Part shown: positions 18,470 through 28,271 of the stretch, piece by piece
Numbering within the stretch: the stretch's first letter is position 1
Layout of the letters: the number at the start of each line of letters is the position of its first letter
Source: Mycoplasmataceae bacterium
GTDB taxonomy: Bacteria > Bacillota_I > Bacilli_A > Mycoplasmatales > Mycoplasmoidaceae
Direction of reading: 5' to 3'
Assembly (NCBI GenBank): GCA_031259945.1
Contig: JAIRKU010000003.1
Coordinates: 1-37,058, forward strand
Length of the DNA stretch: 37,058 bases
Program-made: the position numbers and the translations under genes
The notes under the pieces: model-generated
Databases searched by the model: none
What the model saw: the letters and a program-made list of their open reading frames with translations, nothing else
What the model was told of the DNA's origin: nothing

Positions 18470-19030
18470 ATGATTAATTTAGAACAAATTGAAACTAAAA
18501 GTATTGCCGATGGCATACCTTATGTTCGTAAACAAACTTTAGCATTACTTATAGATTTAATTAAAAATAATAACATTAAATCAATTTTAGAAATCGGTAC
18601 AGGATATGGATATAGTGCTTTGGGCATGTCTTGCTGTTCTACGGTGAACAAGATTGTTACTATAGAAAAAAACACAGATAACTATTTGATTGCAAAAGAA
18701 TTTTTAAAAAACACTTTAATTCAATGTATCAATACTGATGCCTTTGTATACGAACCACAGCAACAATTTGATTTAATCTTTATTGATGGCCCTAAATCTC
18801 ATCAAGAACAGTTAGTAGAAAAATATGTAAAATATTTAAGTAAGAACGGATTAATTATTATTGATAATATTTATTTAAAAAAATTTACACAAAAAACGTC
18901 GCTTACTAAAAACCAGGCAAGTCTAGTAAAGAAAATAAAACAATTTCATCAATGATTAATATCTCACAAAACTTTTGATGTAAAAATTTATGATGTTGAT
19001 GATGGTATTGCAATTGTAAAAACAAAATAA
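18470..19030 (+). CDS. trmR: O-methyltransferase, TrmR-like (tRNA 5-hydroxyuridine methyltransferase)
   Basis: 186 residues from ATG 18470, right after the ruvX stop. Class I SAM-dependent fold: motif I I-L-E-I-G-T-G-Y-G-Y-S-A, acidic loop V-T-I-E-K, and F-D-L-I-F-I-D-G-P-K-S-H with the metal-binding Asp, then I-I-I-D-N-I. This is the caffeoyl-CoA O-methyltransferase-like group that includes Bacillus YrrM/TrmR, which methylates ho5U34 in tRNA. In Bacillus the gene lies close to yrrK (ruvX), the same neighbourhood as here, supporting this call over other members of the group. One UGA Trp near the C-terminus. Confidence 0.78.
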
Positions 19031-19099
19031 ATAGTAAAAAATTGAATAGTTTTTATCTAAGATTATGAGGTGAAATTTAAGTTATTTACTACGAATTGT

Positions 19100-19105
19100 T
19101 ATAAT
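19100..19105 (+). promoter_or_regulatory. -10 box of topA
   Basis: TATAAT ends 11 nt before the topA ATG at 19117. No SD site follows, so the leader would be only about 5 nt. Confidence 0.6.
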
Positions 19106-19116
19106 GTAAGAAAAAT

Positions 19117-21246
19117 ATGAGTAAAAATTTATTAATCATTGAGTCTCCAAATAAAGTTGAAACTATTGGAAAATATTTAAAAAGCGAAGATTTTAAAATC
19201 ATGGCTACCATCGGTCATATTCGTGATCTTTCTACTAGAGGCATGGGTTTTGACGAAAAAACTTTAGAACCAAAATGAGTGATTTCTTCAAAAAAAAAAA
19301 GTGCAATGCGTAATAGCAAAACTAAGCAAGAAATCATTAACGAAATTAAAACTGCTGCTAGTAAAGCAGATAAGATTTATCTAGCCACCGACCCTGATCG
19401 TGAAGGCGAGGCGATTGCTTGACACGTTTATGAAATTTTAAGTGATAAGGATAAGGCTAAATGTTATCGAATTACTTTTAATGAAATTACTAAAACAGCT
19501 ATCTTAAAAGCATTGGAAGCACCAAGACATATTGATATTCGTTGAGTACAATCACAATTTGCTAGGCGTATATTAGACCGTTTGGTGGGATATCGATTAT
19601 CAAAACTAGTCCGTGAAAAGTTAAGAGGGACATCGGCTGGCAGAGTACAAACAGTTGCACTTAAATTTATTTATGATCGCGAAAAAGAAATCGAACGTTT
19701 TAAGCACACCAAATGATGGACAGTAGATGTTGTTCTAGAAAATAATGCAAAATTAATTCTTCGTGATCTATCTGCCGCCTTACGTAAAAAAGTTAATTTA
19801 ACTAAACCTGAAAACGAAGAGGGTAGTGGAATCGATTTTGCCGATGAACCTAGTGCTAAATTGATTAACCAAACCTTAGAAAAGCAATTTAAAATTTATG
19901 CTATTGATGATCCAACTGAAAAAAATAGTAATCCAAGAGATCCATATAAAACATCTACGTTACAACAAGATGCCATTAATAAACTGGGTTGGAATGTCGG
20001 TAAAGTTACAGTCGTAGCACAACATCTATACGAAGGTATTAAAATCAAAGGCGAACACTCAGCATTAATTTCATATCCTCGTACTGACAGTGTTCGTATT
20101 TCTACAACTTTTAGTGATGTGGTTAAAGATTTTATCTTTAAAAAATATGGAGAAAAATATTATCAAATGCGTCATTTTGGTAGTGATAAGAAAAAAAATA
20201 ATGACAATGTTCAAGATGCTCATGAAGCCATTCGTGTAATTGATCCATTCACCACACCAGCATCACTAAAAAATATTATTAGTCGAGACGAATACACTCT
20301 TTATAAATTGATTTGAATTAGGACGATTGCTGCTTTTATGACTCCAGCACGTTATGAAACAACAATTGTACGTTTAGAAAATAATGGTTGTAAATTTTAT
20401 ACATATAACCGTCGTTTACTCTTTGATGGATACCGTAAAATTTATCAGCATTATGAAACTAATGAAACTGAATATGACATTCAATTAAATAAATTAAGAA
20501 TTGGTCAAATTCAAAAAGCGCAATCGATTGAAGTAAAAGAACATACTACTATGCCTCCACCTAGATTTAATCAAGCTTCTTTAATTAAAACTCTTGACGA
20601 AGCGGGAATAGGCCGTCCTTCAACTTATCGTTCGATGGCTAATATGGCTGTAGAACGAGGATATGCGAAATTAGATAATCGTGCCTATACTATGTTACCA
20701 ATAGGCAATACCATCATTGAAGGACTGAGTCAATACTTTCCTGAAATTGTCGACCAAGAATTTACCAAAAAAATGGAAGAGCATTTGGATGAAATAGCTA
20801 ATCGTGATGAAAAATGAAAGGAATGAATTCTAAATGATTTCAAACCAAAATTTGATCAAGAATTAACTACCGCTCAAACTGAAATGAAAAAAGTTGAACC
20901 TGAAGAAGTCGGACGTCCATGCCCTATTTGCGGTAAACCATTAATTTATCGAACTTCTAAACGAACTGGTATTCAATTTATTGGTTGTTCAGCTTTTCCT
21001 GCTTGTAAGTATGCCGAATTTCCTAATGCACCTAAACGGGTAGCGCTAGAAGATAAGTGTCCTTTATGTGGAAAAAATTTAGTTGAAAGAACTAATAAAC
21101 GAGGCCAACCGTTTGTAGGTTGCTCTGGATTCCCTAAATGTCACTACATTCGTAAAGTTGGTAAAGACGGAAAAATCATTGAGTTTAAAAATAATTCATC
21201 TTCGCCTAAGAAGAAAGCTACTAAAAAGAAAGCTAAGAAAAATTAA
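19117..21246 (+). CDS. topA: DNA topoisomerase I (type IA)
   Basis: 709 residues, with Trp codons as TGA. It relaxes negative supercoils. The Toprim domain opens the protein (I-I-E-S-P-N-K and the metal site [12 protein letters not shown]), the strand-passage core has S-A-G-R-V-Q-T-V-A and the active-site Tyr in I-S-Y-P-R-T-D-S, and [13 protein letters not shown] follows. The C-terminus carries two C4 zinc ribbons (C-P-I-C...C-x-x-C and C-P-L-C...C-x-x-C) and a very basic tail. The stop overlaps the trxA start (TAATG). It starts at ATG 19117, although only fragments appear open under the standard code. Confidence 0.97.
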
Positions 21247-21569
21247 TGTCCATTAAAACTATTAACAATAAAGAAGAATTTATTACCATCATTAACAACG
21301 GTTATACTTTTGTTGATTTTTATACAACTTGATGTGGCCCATGTAAGATGTTAGCACCTATAGTAGAACAAATATCGACACAATTTAAAGACATTAATTT
21401 TTTAAAAGTTGATATTGATCAATTTAGTGATATCGCTCAAATGTTTTTTATTCAAAGCATTCCTACTATTTATTTATTTAAAGATGGAAAACCGCTCAAC
21501 CACTTTGTAGGTTTTAAACCTGTAACTGAAATAATTGAGTTTATTAAACAAAATAAAAAGAGTAAATAG
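21246..21569 (+). CDS. trxA: Thioredoxin
   Basis: 107 residues, the usual size. The active site is T-T-W-C-G-P-C-K with its Trp encoded by TGA, followed by the cis-Pro region S-I-P-T-I and the F-K-D-G-K strand. It reduces protein disulfides in the cytoplasm. The ATG overlaps the topA stop by one nucleotide, and the last codons are part of a bidirectional terminator. A convergent 22-residue Cys-rich peptide gene begins on the other strand one nucleotide after this stop. Confidence 0.97.
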
Positions 21570-21584
21570 TTATTTACTCTTTTT
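21555..21584. terminator. Bidirectional terminator inside the ends of two convergent genes
   Basis: Arms 21555-21568 and 21571-21584 form a perfect 14-bp stem with a 2-nt loop, with A5 on one side and T5 on the other. It covers the last codons of trxA and of the Cys-rich peptide; because of the symmetry both proteins end in K-K-S-K. Confidence 0.85.
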
Positions 21585-21638
21585 GCTTTTAGCACGACAG
21601 CCGCATGAACAGCTAGACTTACTCATTTTCTTTTTCAT
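21570..21638 (-). CDS. 22-aa Cys-rich basic peptide
   Basis: ATG 21638 follows AAGGAA (about 7 nt spacing) and a TATAAT at 21674-21669. The peptide is MKKKMSKSSC then S-C-G-C-R-A-K and a lysine tail: three Cys in a C-S-C-G-C arrangement between basic ends. A second in-frame ATG at 21626 gives 18 residues. No family is recognised. Good promoter, SD and shared terminator argue for a real gene. C-x-C-x-C could bind a metal or react with oxidants. It lies next to thioredoxin, and a second, longer Cys-rich peptide is at 33288-33398. Confidence 0.55.
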   Translation of the reverse strand: MKKKMSKSSCSCGCRAKSKKSK

Positions 21639-21668
21639 TTGTATTTCCTTATTTTTATTTCGTTACTA

Positions 21669-21674
21669 ATTATA
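21669..21674 (-). promoter_or_regulatory. -10 box of the 22-aa peptide gene
   Basis: TATAAT on the minus strand. At 16 nt further upstream TTAGAA could serve as a -35 box; it lies inside the solo IS end at 21682-21708, so the IS scar may contribute to this promoter. Confidence 0.45.
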
Positions 21675-21681
21675 TGTTATC

Positions 21682-21708
21682 GTGCGAACTTTCTAATTAC
21701 AAATTGCT
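21682..21708 (-). repeat. Solo copy of the IS30-type terminal repeat (copy 2)
   Basis: 27 bp identical to 36898-36924 on the opposite strand. It begins on the minus strand with AGCAATTTGTAATTAG and ends in TTCGCAC. No transposase sequence adjoins it, so it is either a scar of a lost element or a preferred target that resembles the end. Confidence 0.8.
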
Positions 21709-21737
21709 AAATGCTATTTAAACTTTCATATGGATGT

Positions 21738-21764
21738 TTAGCACTCTTAATTGACAAGTGCTAA
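21738..21764 (+). promoter_or_regulatory. CIRCE operator (HrcA site) of lon
   Basis: TTAGCACTC (21738-21746), nine bases, then AAGTGCTAA (21756-21764). This is the CIRCE heat-shock operator with one mismatch in the second arm (A for G). HrcA bound here would block the lon promoter. Confidence 0.9.
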
Positions 21765-21778
21765 TAATATGCTATAAT
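21751..21778 (+). promoter_or_regulatory. lon promoter
   Basis: A perfect -35 TTGACA (21751-21756) is followed after 16 bp by a perfect -10 TATAAT (21773-21778). The -35 box lies inside the CIRCE operator, the usual layout for HrcA repression. An AGGAGG SD site at 21813-21818 precedes the ATG. Confidence 0.88.
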
Positions 21779-21826
21779 GGTTCGGAATAAATTAGTTTAT
21801 GATTAATTATTTAGGAGGCTAAAATA

Positions 21827-24121
21827 ATGAATAAACCTATATTACTAACTCGCAGTGTTGTTGTTTTCCCGGGGACTAGCATAAACATTGAAATTGGTCG
21901 AATCAAGTCTATTAATTCTGTAAAATTAGCTGAAGAGACTGACCGTAAAATTATTATTGCATGTCAGAAAGACCCTCAAACTGAAGAGCCTAAGCTTAAT
22001 GACATATACACAACTGGAACAATGTGTTCCATTACTTTCTTTGAAAAAAACCCAGACGGATCATACAAAATTACTATTAAAGGTATTAAACGAATCAAAA
22101 TTAATTCCATTCATGATGAAAATAACATTTTGACTGCAGAATATGAACCACTAAAAGAAACCAATAGTAGTGGTAAAGAGATTAACGATAAAATTCGTTT
22201 ACTCTATGAAATGGTAGAAAAAACTATCGGTAATTTACCTGCTAAAGAGATTAAACAATTAAAATCTTTATTTTTAGGTACTATTTCTGCTAGTAAAATC
22301 GCCGATCAAATGGCGGCAGTTTTACCAGTTGATCAAACTGCTAAACAAAATTTATTAACTGAGCTAGATGTCGTTAAACGAATTGATGGAATCATTCGTT
22401 TAACTGCCAAAGAAGAAGATGCTAAAGCCATCGATAGTGAAATACAACGTAAAGTAAATGCTACTTTGTCTAAACAACAAAAAGAATTTTATTTACGTGA
22501 AAAGATGCGTGTTGTTAAAGAAGAACTTGGAGAAATAAATTCACGTGAAAATGATGTTAATGCTTTTAAAAAACGTGTGGAAGAAAACCCATATCCTGAG
22601 CATATCAAAAAACGTGTTATTGCTGAAATTAACCGAATGGAATCTTCTAATCCCCAAGAAAATTCAATTACAAGAGCTTATATTGAATGATTACTAGATT
22701 TACCTTGGTGACAAAAAACAACAGACAATAATGATATTAACCATGTTGAAGAAGTTTTAAATAAATCACATTATGGTTTAGAGAAAGTTAAGGAACGTAT
22801 TATTGAATATCTTGCCGTTCGTGCCCGTAGCCCAGAATCTAAAGCGCCAATCATATGTTTAGTAGGCCCGCCAGGCGTGGGTAAATCAACATTAGCACGT
22901 AGCATTGCTGAAGCGCTTGATAAAAAATTTATCAAGATGTCTTTAGGCGGTGTACGTGATGAAGCTGAAATCCGTGGTCACCGCAAAACTTATATCGGTT
23001 CAATGCCAGGACGCATTATTAAAGGAATGAAACAAGCTGGCGTAATTAATCCACTATTCTTGCTAGATGAGTTAGATAAAATGACAAGCGATATGCGCGG
23101 TGATCCAGCTAGTGCTATGTTAGAAGTTTTAGACCCTGAACAAAATAATAAATTTAGCGATAACTATATTGAAGAAGACTATGACCTATCAAAGGTGATG
23201 TTCGTAGCTACTGCTAATTATGCTGAACAAATTCCAGCACCGTTGTACGATCGTCTAGAAATAATTGAATTAACATCTTACACTGAAAGAGAAAAATTAG
23301 AAATTGCTAAAAAATATTTAATTCCTAAAATTCGTCAAGAGGCAGCTTTAAGCGATAAAGAATTAACTTTTGAAGATGAAGCTATTCTATTTATCATCCG
23401 TCGTTATACACAAGAAGCAGGAGTGCGTCAAGTAGAAAGATTATTACAAAAAATTGCCCGTAAATTTATTGTACGTCAACAACATAAAGTTGTTAAAACT
23501 GAAATAATTAACGAAAAATCTGTGGTAAATTACCTCAAAAAAGAAATTTATGAATACAATGTGCGTGAGCCTTCACCAATCCCGGGTGTAGTAAATGGTA
23601 TGGCTTACACTGCTGCAGGGGGAGATTTACTTCCAATTGAAGTTACTTACTTCAAGGGCAAAGGAGTTATTAGCATTACAGGCAACTTAAAAGAAACAAT
23701 GAAAGAATCCGCCCAAGTTGCCTTAGGTTATGTAAAAGCTAATGCCGAAAAATTCGGTATTATAAATATCGATTTTAATAAAACCGATATTCATATTCAT
23801 GTGCCAAGTGGTGGTATTCCTAAAGATGGTCCAAGTGCAGGCGTTACTTTAACTACTGCGCTTATCTCTGCTTTAAGCAATCGTGCAGTAGCCAACACTA
23901 TTGCCATGACTGGTGAAATAACCTTAAGAGGTCGCGTTGGAATTATTGGAGGAGTAAAAGAAAAAGTTATTTCTGCCTTCCGTGGGGGCATCAATGAAAT
24001 CTTTATGCCAGCTAAAGACGAACGCTATTTGGATGATGTACCGAAAGAAGTATCAGATAAGATAAAGTTTCATTTTGTACAGCACTATAACGAAATCTAT
24101 CAATCCATATTCAAAAATTAA
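21827..24121 (+). CDS. lon: ATP-dependent protease Lon
   Basis: 764 residues from ATG 21827. The N-terminal substrate-binding domain covers about residues 1-200, followed by a helical region (FYLREKMRVVKEELGE), the AAA+ module with Walker A G-P-P-G-V-G-K-S, Walker B F-L-L-D-E-L-D-K, and the C-terminal serine protease domain with catalytic Ser in P-K-D-G-P-S-A-G-V and Lys in G-G-V-K-E-K-V. It degrades damaged and regulatory proteins. Transcribed alone, from a CIRCE-controlled promoter, so heat-inducible. UGA Trp codons lie in the linker (around 22688 and 22709). Confidence 0.98.
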
Positions 24122-24154
24122 AAAAAGCAACGAGTAATTAATTCGTTGCTTTTT
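24122..24154 (+). terminator. lon terminator
   Basis: Arms 24122-24133 and 24143-24154 form a 12-bp perfect stem (AAAAAGCAACGA with TCGTTGCTTTTT) immediately after the lon stop codon. Confidence 0.9.
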
Positions 24155-24180
24155 GTTCCATGATTAGCAATATTGAATGT

Positions 24181-24450
24181 TTACTTTTTGTAATTTTCGC
24201 TTAGGTTTCATAAAGAAAGCACTTTATATAAAAGCTTTTCGTCAAATAAATATTCGTTTTTTAGATTACCTATTTGAGTAGTTCATTTATAAGAGTTGCT
24301 ATCGGGCACGATTAATAATTTATTATTTACTTTATCAATTACAACCTGTAAAAGATTACATAATTTTGGATTACTAACTGTGTACTACTCACACCGCTAG
24401 AACCACAAGCTGTTTATACGCAACTTGCTAATAACTAATTTAACATAAAA
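24181..24450 (-). pseudogene. Lipoprotein gene remnant
   Basis: The minus strand shows broken coding sequence. Near 24425 a lipobox-like L-A-S-C appears, followed by a TAA and then T-A-C-G-S-S-G-V-S-S in the same frame, typical of mycoplasma lipoprotein starts. Further downstream another frame reads about 45 residues (V-I-D-K-V-N-N-K-L-L-I-V-P-D-S, ending E-N-Y-K-K at TAA 24183-24181) with two UGA Trp codons. No intact gene fits 24155-24492. It is probably the relic of a surface lipoprotein; the family cannot be told. Confidence 0.5.
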
Positions 24451-24492
24451 AAAGCAAAAAAATAAAAAAAGTTTAATAAATAATGTAATTAT

Positions 24493-24786
24493 TTAATTTT
24501 CGTATTGAGTTTTTACACGACGCAATTGATCAATAATACGGTCAACCGCTTCATTGATAGATGTTAACACATCATGAGCATTTGCTTCAGCACGAATAGT
24601 GCCTTTTTTAACTACCTTTAAATTGATTCTAGTAGTAAATGATTGATTCTTTGGATAATAAACAATTTCTGCTTTTACTTCAGGTAATATAAAACGAAAA
24701 TCTTCAAACCGAGCAATTTTGCTTTCAAAGTGTGAGGTAACCGCATTAGATTTTTGGCAGTCTTTTCAACGAATAGTATAAGTCAT
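24493..24786 (-). CDS. hpf: Ribosome hibernation-promoting factor, short form
   Basis: 97 residues from ATG 24786 behind AAGGAG. The beta-alpha-beta fold of RaiA/HPF is recognisable: M-T-Y-T-I-R-W at the start, R-I-N-L-K-V-V-K-K-G-T-I-R-A-E-A-N-A-H-D-V, then a C-terminal helix I-N-E-A-V-D-R-I-I-D-Q-L-R-R. It lacks the C-terminal dimerisation domain of long HPF proteins. Members bind the 30S decoding region during starvation. It ends without a clear terminator. The DJ-1 gene upstream ends 16 nt before this start, so the two are probably cotranscribed. Confidence 0.85.
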
Positions 24787-24802
24787 GATAGTAAATCTCC
24801 TT

Positions 24803-25357
24803 TTAAAACAACATTCTCTTTTTTAGTTCTTTAGCTTTATTTGGACTAATAAATTCTTCTACCACTTTAAAAGCAAAGTTGCTAGCAAGCCCTGGACCTG
24901 CAGCTGTAATGAAGTTCTTAGAGATGACTATGTCTTGTTTTACATAATTATCTTCAATTTTGGCATTAACTGCATCAGGATAACAAGTTACTTTTACATT
25001 GTTATCTAAGATGTTTCAGTCAGCGAAACATAATGGTGCAGCACATATTGCCATAAAAGTAATCTTAGGATTTTTATATTCTTTTTGTGCAAAAGTCACT
25101 AATTTAGGGGCTAATTCTTTATTAAAACGTTGGTGTCCAGCTCCGCCTGGTAAAAAAATAGCATTATATTTGCTTAGGTTTTCTTTATTTAAGACTTCAT
25201 CACATGATATTTTTGTACCATGATTTAAAATAACGTTTTTCTTTTTTTCAATTGATACTAGTTTTACTATTAGACCAGCACGTCTTCAAATATCTATAGG
25301 CACAACAAGCTCTATATCTTCAGTTTGGTTAGCAACCATCACAGCAATTTTTAACAT
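24803..25357 (-). CDS. DJ-1/PfpI family protein
   Basis: 184 residues from ATG 25357, with a plausible AAGGA upstream. The nucleophile elbow Cys is in M-A-I-C-A-A-P (about residue 105), its Glu partner in N-Q-T-E-D-I-E near residue 14, and the C-terminal G-P-G-L-A-S-N-F-A-F-K-V-V-E is the DJ-1 group pattern. Members act as redox-responsive chaperones or glyoxalase/deglycase-like enzymes; which applies here is not visible. Two UGA Trp codons. It sits in the same operon as hpf, and near lon and thioredoxin, so a stress role fits. Confidence 0.88.
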
Positions 25358-25482
25358 ATTCAACCGTCCTTCGCGGATAGTATTATCTCATAAAATCCTA
25401 TTTTTTGGGCTCTAGTGTAGTTTAACCTCTAAAAATTAATGTTTAATACAAATTTTTAGTTCTATTTTAATTTATTAATAAA

Positions 25483-25488
25483 TATAAT
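25483..25488 (+). promoter_or_regulatory. -10 box of the ecfA1A2T operon
   Basis: TATAAT overlaps the ATG codons at 25487 and 25490 and ends 7 nt before ATG 25496. Transcription would start at about 25495, so 25496 is the likely leaderless start. Confidence 0.6.
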
Positions 25489-25495
25489 GATGAAA

Positions 25496-26329
25496 ATGTC
25501 TAATAAAGAAAATAAGGCAGTTGAATTTAATCAAATAACTTTTGGATATACAGACAATGTTGTTAATTTAGACCAAATAACTTTTGATATTTATGAAAAT
25601 GAATATATATGTATCATTGGTCAAAATGGCAGTGGTAAATCAACTTTATCAAAAGTATTGACAGGGTTATTACAACCACGAAGCGGTACAATTCGATTAT
25701 TTGGAGAAGTGGTTAATAAACTCAATATTAAACATTTACGAGACAACATTGGTATTGTATTTCAAAATCCTGATAATCAATTTATCGGCTTAACTGCTGA
25801 AGATGATATTGCTTTCGGTTTAGAAAACCGTAAAGTTGATCCTAATCGTATGCACGGTATTATTATGGCTGCAGCCCAAATGGTTAATATTGAAAACTTG
25901 TTACAAAAAGATGCTACAAGTTTATCGGGTGGTCAAAAACAAAGAGTAGCAATTGCTAGCGTCCTAGCAATTAATCCTAAAATTATCATCTTTGATGAGT
26001 CCACATCTATGTTAGACCCTAAAGCCAAACGTGAATTAAAAAATTTAATGTTAGTTTTAAAAAATAAATTCAATAAAACCGTTATTTCTATTACCCATGA
26101 TATGGAAGAAGTTACTAATGCTGATCGAGTTTTAATCATGCATAAAGGTAAATTATTAAAAATAGGTAATCCTAAAACTATTTTTGAAGACCGTAGTTTT
26201 TTGCAAAATATTGCCCTAGATATCCCTTTTTCTTTGCAACTATCTAAATCTTTAATTAATTTAGGTATTGATATCCAACCTAATCTACATATGAATTCCT
26301 TAATTGAGCAAATATGAAAACTCAAGTAA
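25496..26329 (+). CDS. ecfA1: ECF transporter ATPase subunit A1
   Basis: 277 residues. ATG 25496 is chosen because the promoter -10 box overlaps the earlier ATGs. ABC ATPase motifs: Walker A G-Q-N-G-S-G-K-S-T, Q-loop F-Q-N-P-D-N-Q-F, signature L-S-G-G-Q-K-Q-R, Walker B I-I-I-F-D-E (Glu followed by Ser) and the switch His in T-H-D-M. With EcfA2 and EcfT it forms the energy module that drives uptake of vitamins and other trace solutes through exchangeable S components. The last codons cross an in-frame TGA (Trp), so the gene overlaps ecfA2 by 16 nt. Confidence 0.95.
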
Positions 26330-27219
26330 TTAATATTGATTCACCGTACGCCATCACAGCGGATAATCTTAAAATTGTATTTGATGAACATACCGAAAAC
26401 GAATTGGTTGTTTTAAACGACTTTAGTTTTAAATTTCAAAAAAATAAAATTTATTTTATTGTAGGTAATTCTGGTAGCGGTAAAACTACTTTGATTAGTC
26501 ATTTCAATGGTTTATTAAAATCCAAATACGGTAATTTAACTGTCGGCAATCAAACTATCTTAGGCAAAGATCGTAAAATTAAAAACTTTAAAATTTTACG
26601 AAAAACATGTGGCATGGTTTTCCAATTTCCAGAATATCAATTGTTCAAAGACACTATCGAAAAAGACATCATTTTTGGTCCTATTAATCTTGGTGAAAAA
26701 AAAGATGAAGCTAAAGTTAAAGCTAAAAAGTATTTAAATATGTTAGGGTTAGATGATTCCTTCTTGCAAAGATCTCCATTTGATTTATCTGGTGGACAAA
26801 AAAGGCGTGTTGCTATTGCAGGTATTTTAGCAATTGAACCAGAAATATTAGTTTTTGATGAACCAACTGCAGGATTAGATCCGGCTGGTGAAAAAGAAAT
26901 GCTAGAAATTATTAAAAATTATCACAAGGAAGGGAAAACTATTATTGTGATAACTCATGTTATGGATCAAGTATTAGCATTAGCAGATGAAGTGCTTGTC
27001 TTGCATAATAAGGCATTGTTGGCAAGTGGTTCGTCATATGAAATTTTTACAAATTCATCATTAATGCAAACTACTACTTTAGATTTACCTAAAGTTATTG
27101 ACACTATAAAAAATTTAACTCACCTAGATAATCGTTTTCAACAACTTTATAACATCAAACCACGAACTGTTGATGAACTAGCTATAGCTATTAAAAACAT
27201 AAAGGAAGGAGCCAAATAA
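26314..27219 (+). CDS. ecfA2: ECF transporter ATPase subunit A2
   Basis: 301 residues. Walker A G-N-S-G-S-G-K-T-T, Q-loop F-Q-F-P-E-Y-Q-L-F, signature L-S-G-G-Q-K-R-R, Walker B I-L-V-F-D-E-P-T-A-G-L-D and switch T-H-V-M-D. The F-P-E-Y-Q pattern after the Q-loop Gln is typical of EcfA2 against F-Q-N-P-D of EcfA1. Overlap with both neighbours (16 nt with ecfA1, 1 nt with ecfT) points to tight stoichiometric expression. The C-terminal 50 residues extend beyond the core as in other EcfA proteins. Confidence 0.95.
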   Translation: MKTQVINIDSPYAITADNLKIVFDEHTENELVVLNDFSFKFQKNKIYFIVGNSGSGKTTLISHFNGLLKSKYGNLTVGNQTILGKDRKIKNFKILRKTCGMVFQFPEYQLFKDTIEKDIIFGPINLGEKKDEAKVKAKKYLNMLGLDDSFLQRSPFDLSGGQKRRVAIAGILAIEPEILVFDEPTAGLDPAGEKEMLEIIKNYHKEGKTIIVITHVMDQVLALADEVLVLHNKALLASGSSYEIFTNSSLMQTTTLDLPKVIDTIKNLTHLDNRFQQLYNIKPRTVDELAIAIKNIKEGAK

Positions 27220-28268
27220 TGAATAACGGTTTTAGTACGTATATTGATCGTAATTCTTTTATTCATAAATTTAATCCTTCATTAAAATTAATTATTTTAG
27301 TTTTTTTTATTGTAATGATTTTTATGCCTATAGGTTTTTTTGGCCAAGCAATTATCTTTATTATTTTAACTATTGGCTGAATAGTTGCTAAATTACCTGG
27401 GCGCACGATGTGGACTATTATCAAATCATGTTTAATCATGTTTTTAATTTTGTTTGTTATTAACTGATTGGCTTTTAAAAGCCCTGGCATGGTTTTTGAT
27501 TTAGATCATCGAGTACATTTATTATTTAATAACAACTGATGATCTAAAACTGAACATGATGGTGTTATTTATAATTGAGCCCACGGTTATGTGTGGGGTA
27601 TGCCTAATACATATACCATTCAATTTATTAAGCCTGAAAGTGGCGATTATTTATCATACAAAATTAATGACGGGCTCACCGCGTACATGCCTTACGAAAG
27701 TGTCTGATATAGTCTTTCTTCGGAAACGATTGTTTATGCCGCCCATATTACATTTAAAATTTATTTAATGATTTTAGTAGTTACTTTGGTGATCTCTACT
27801 ACTAATTCTGTTCAATTGTCTTTTGCGATTGAAGATATTCTAAACCCATTGAGGATTATTAAAATTCCAGTTAATGAATGAGCAATGACTATTTCTATTG
27901 CACTTAGGTTTGTGCCTTCCTTGTTAGAAGAGTCACAAAAAGTAATGCGTGCACAAGCATCGCGAGGCGTAGATTTTCGTAATGGAAATTTTAAAGACAA
28001 AGTAAAATCGTTGGTTTCATTAGTTGTACCAATGTTCTCTATTGCATTTCATAAGGCAGATGGATTAGCTGACGCTATGGAAGCGAGAGCTTACAATCCT
28101 CGGTATACTAGAACTCGTTACCGTAATTATCCGATCGCTTGACAGCATTGGTTAATTACAAGTATTTTGACTATCATTTTTGGGTTTATGATAATTTTTA
28201 CTGTTAAACAAATGCTATTTGCACCATTCGGATGAATAGAAGCAGTTTTGATGTACGGGGCGCGTTAA
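27219..28268 (+). CDS. ecfT: ECF transporter transmembrane subunit T
   Basis: 349 residues, with many UGA Trp codons. ATG 27219 overlaps the ecfA2 stop and follows AAGGAAGGAG. Hydrophobic segments alternate with a long polar insert of about 90 residues (roughly 85-180, rich in Trp, Tyr and Asp), probably outside the membrane; non-mollicute EcfT proteins of about 265 residues lack it. The coupling helices carry A-S-R-G-V-D and A-M-E-A-R-A-Y, the two Ala-Arg motifs that contact the ATPases. No S component lies nearby, so the module is of the shared (group II) kind. Confidence 0.93.
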
Positions 28269-28271
28269 TTT

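Noticed and set aside
25933-26325. 130-codon open frame opposite ecfA1
   Set aside because: Antisense to the signature and Walker B region of an ABC ATPase; no independent evidence.
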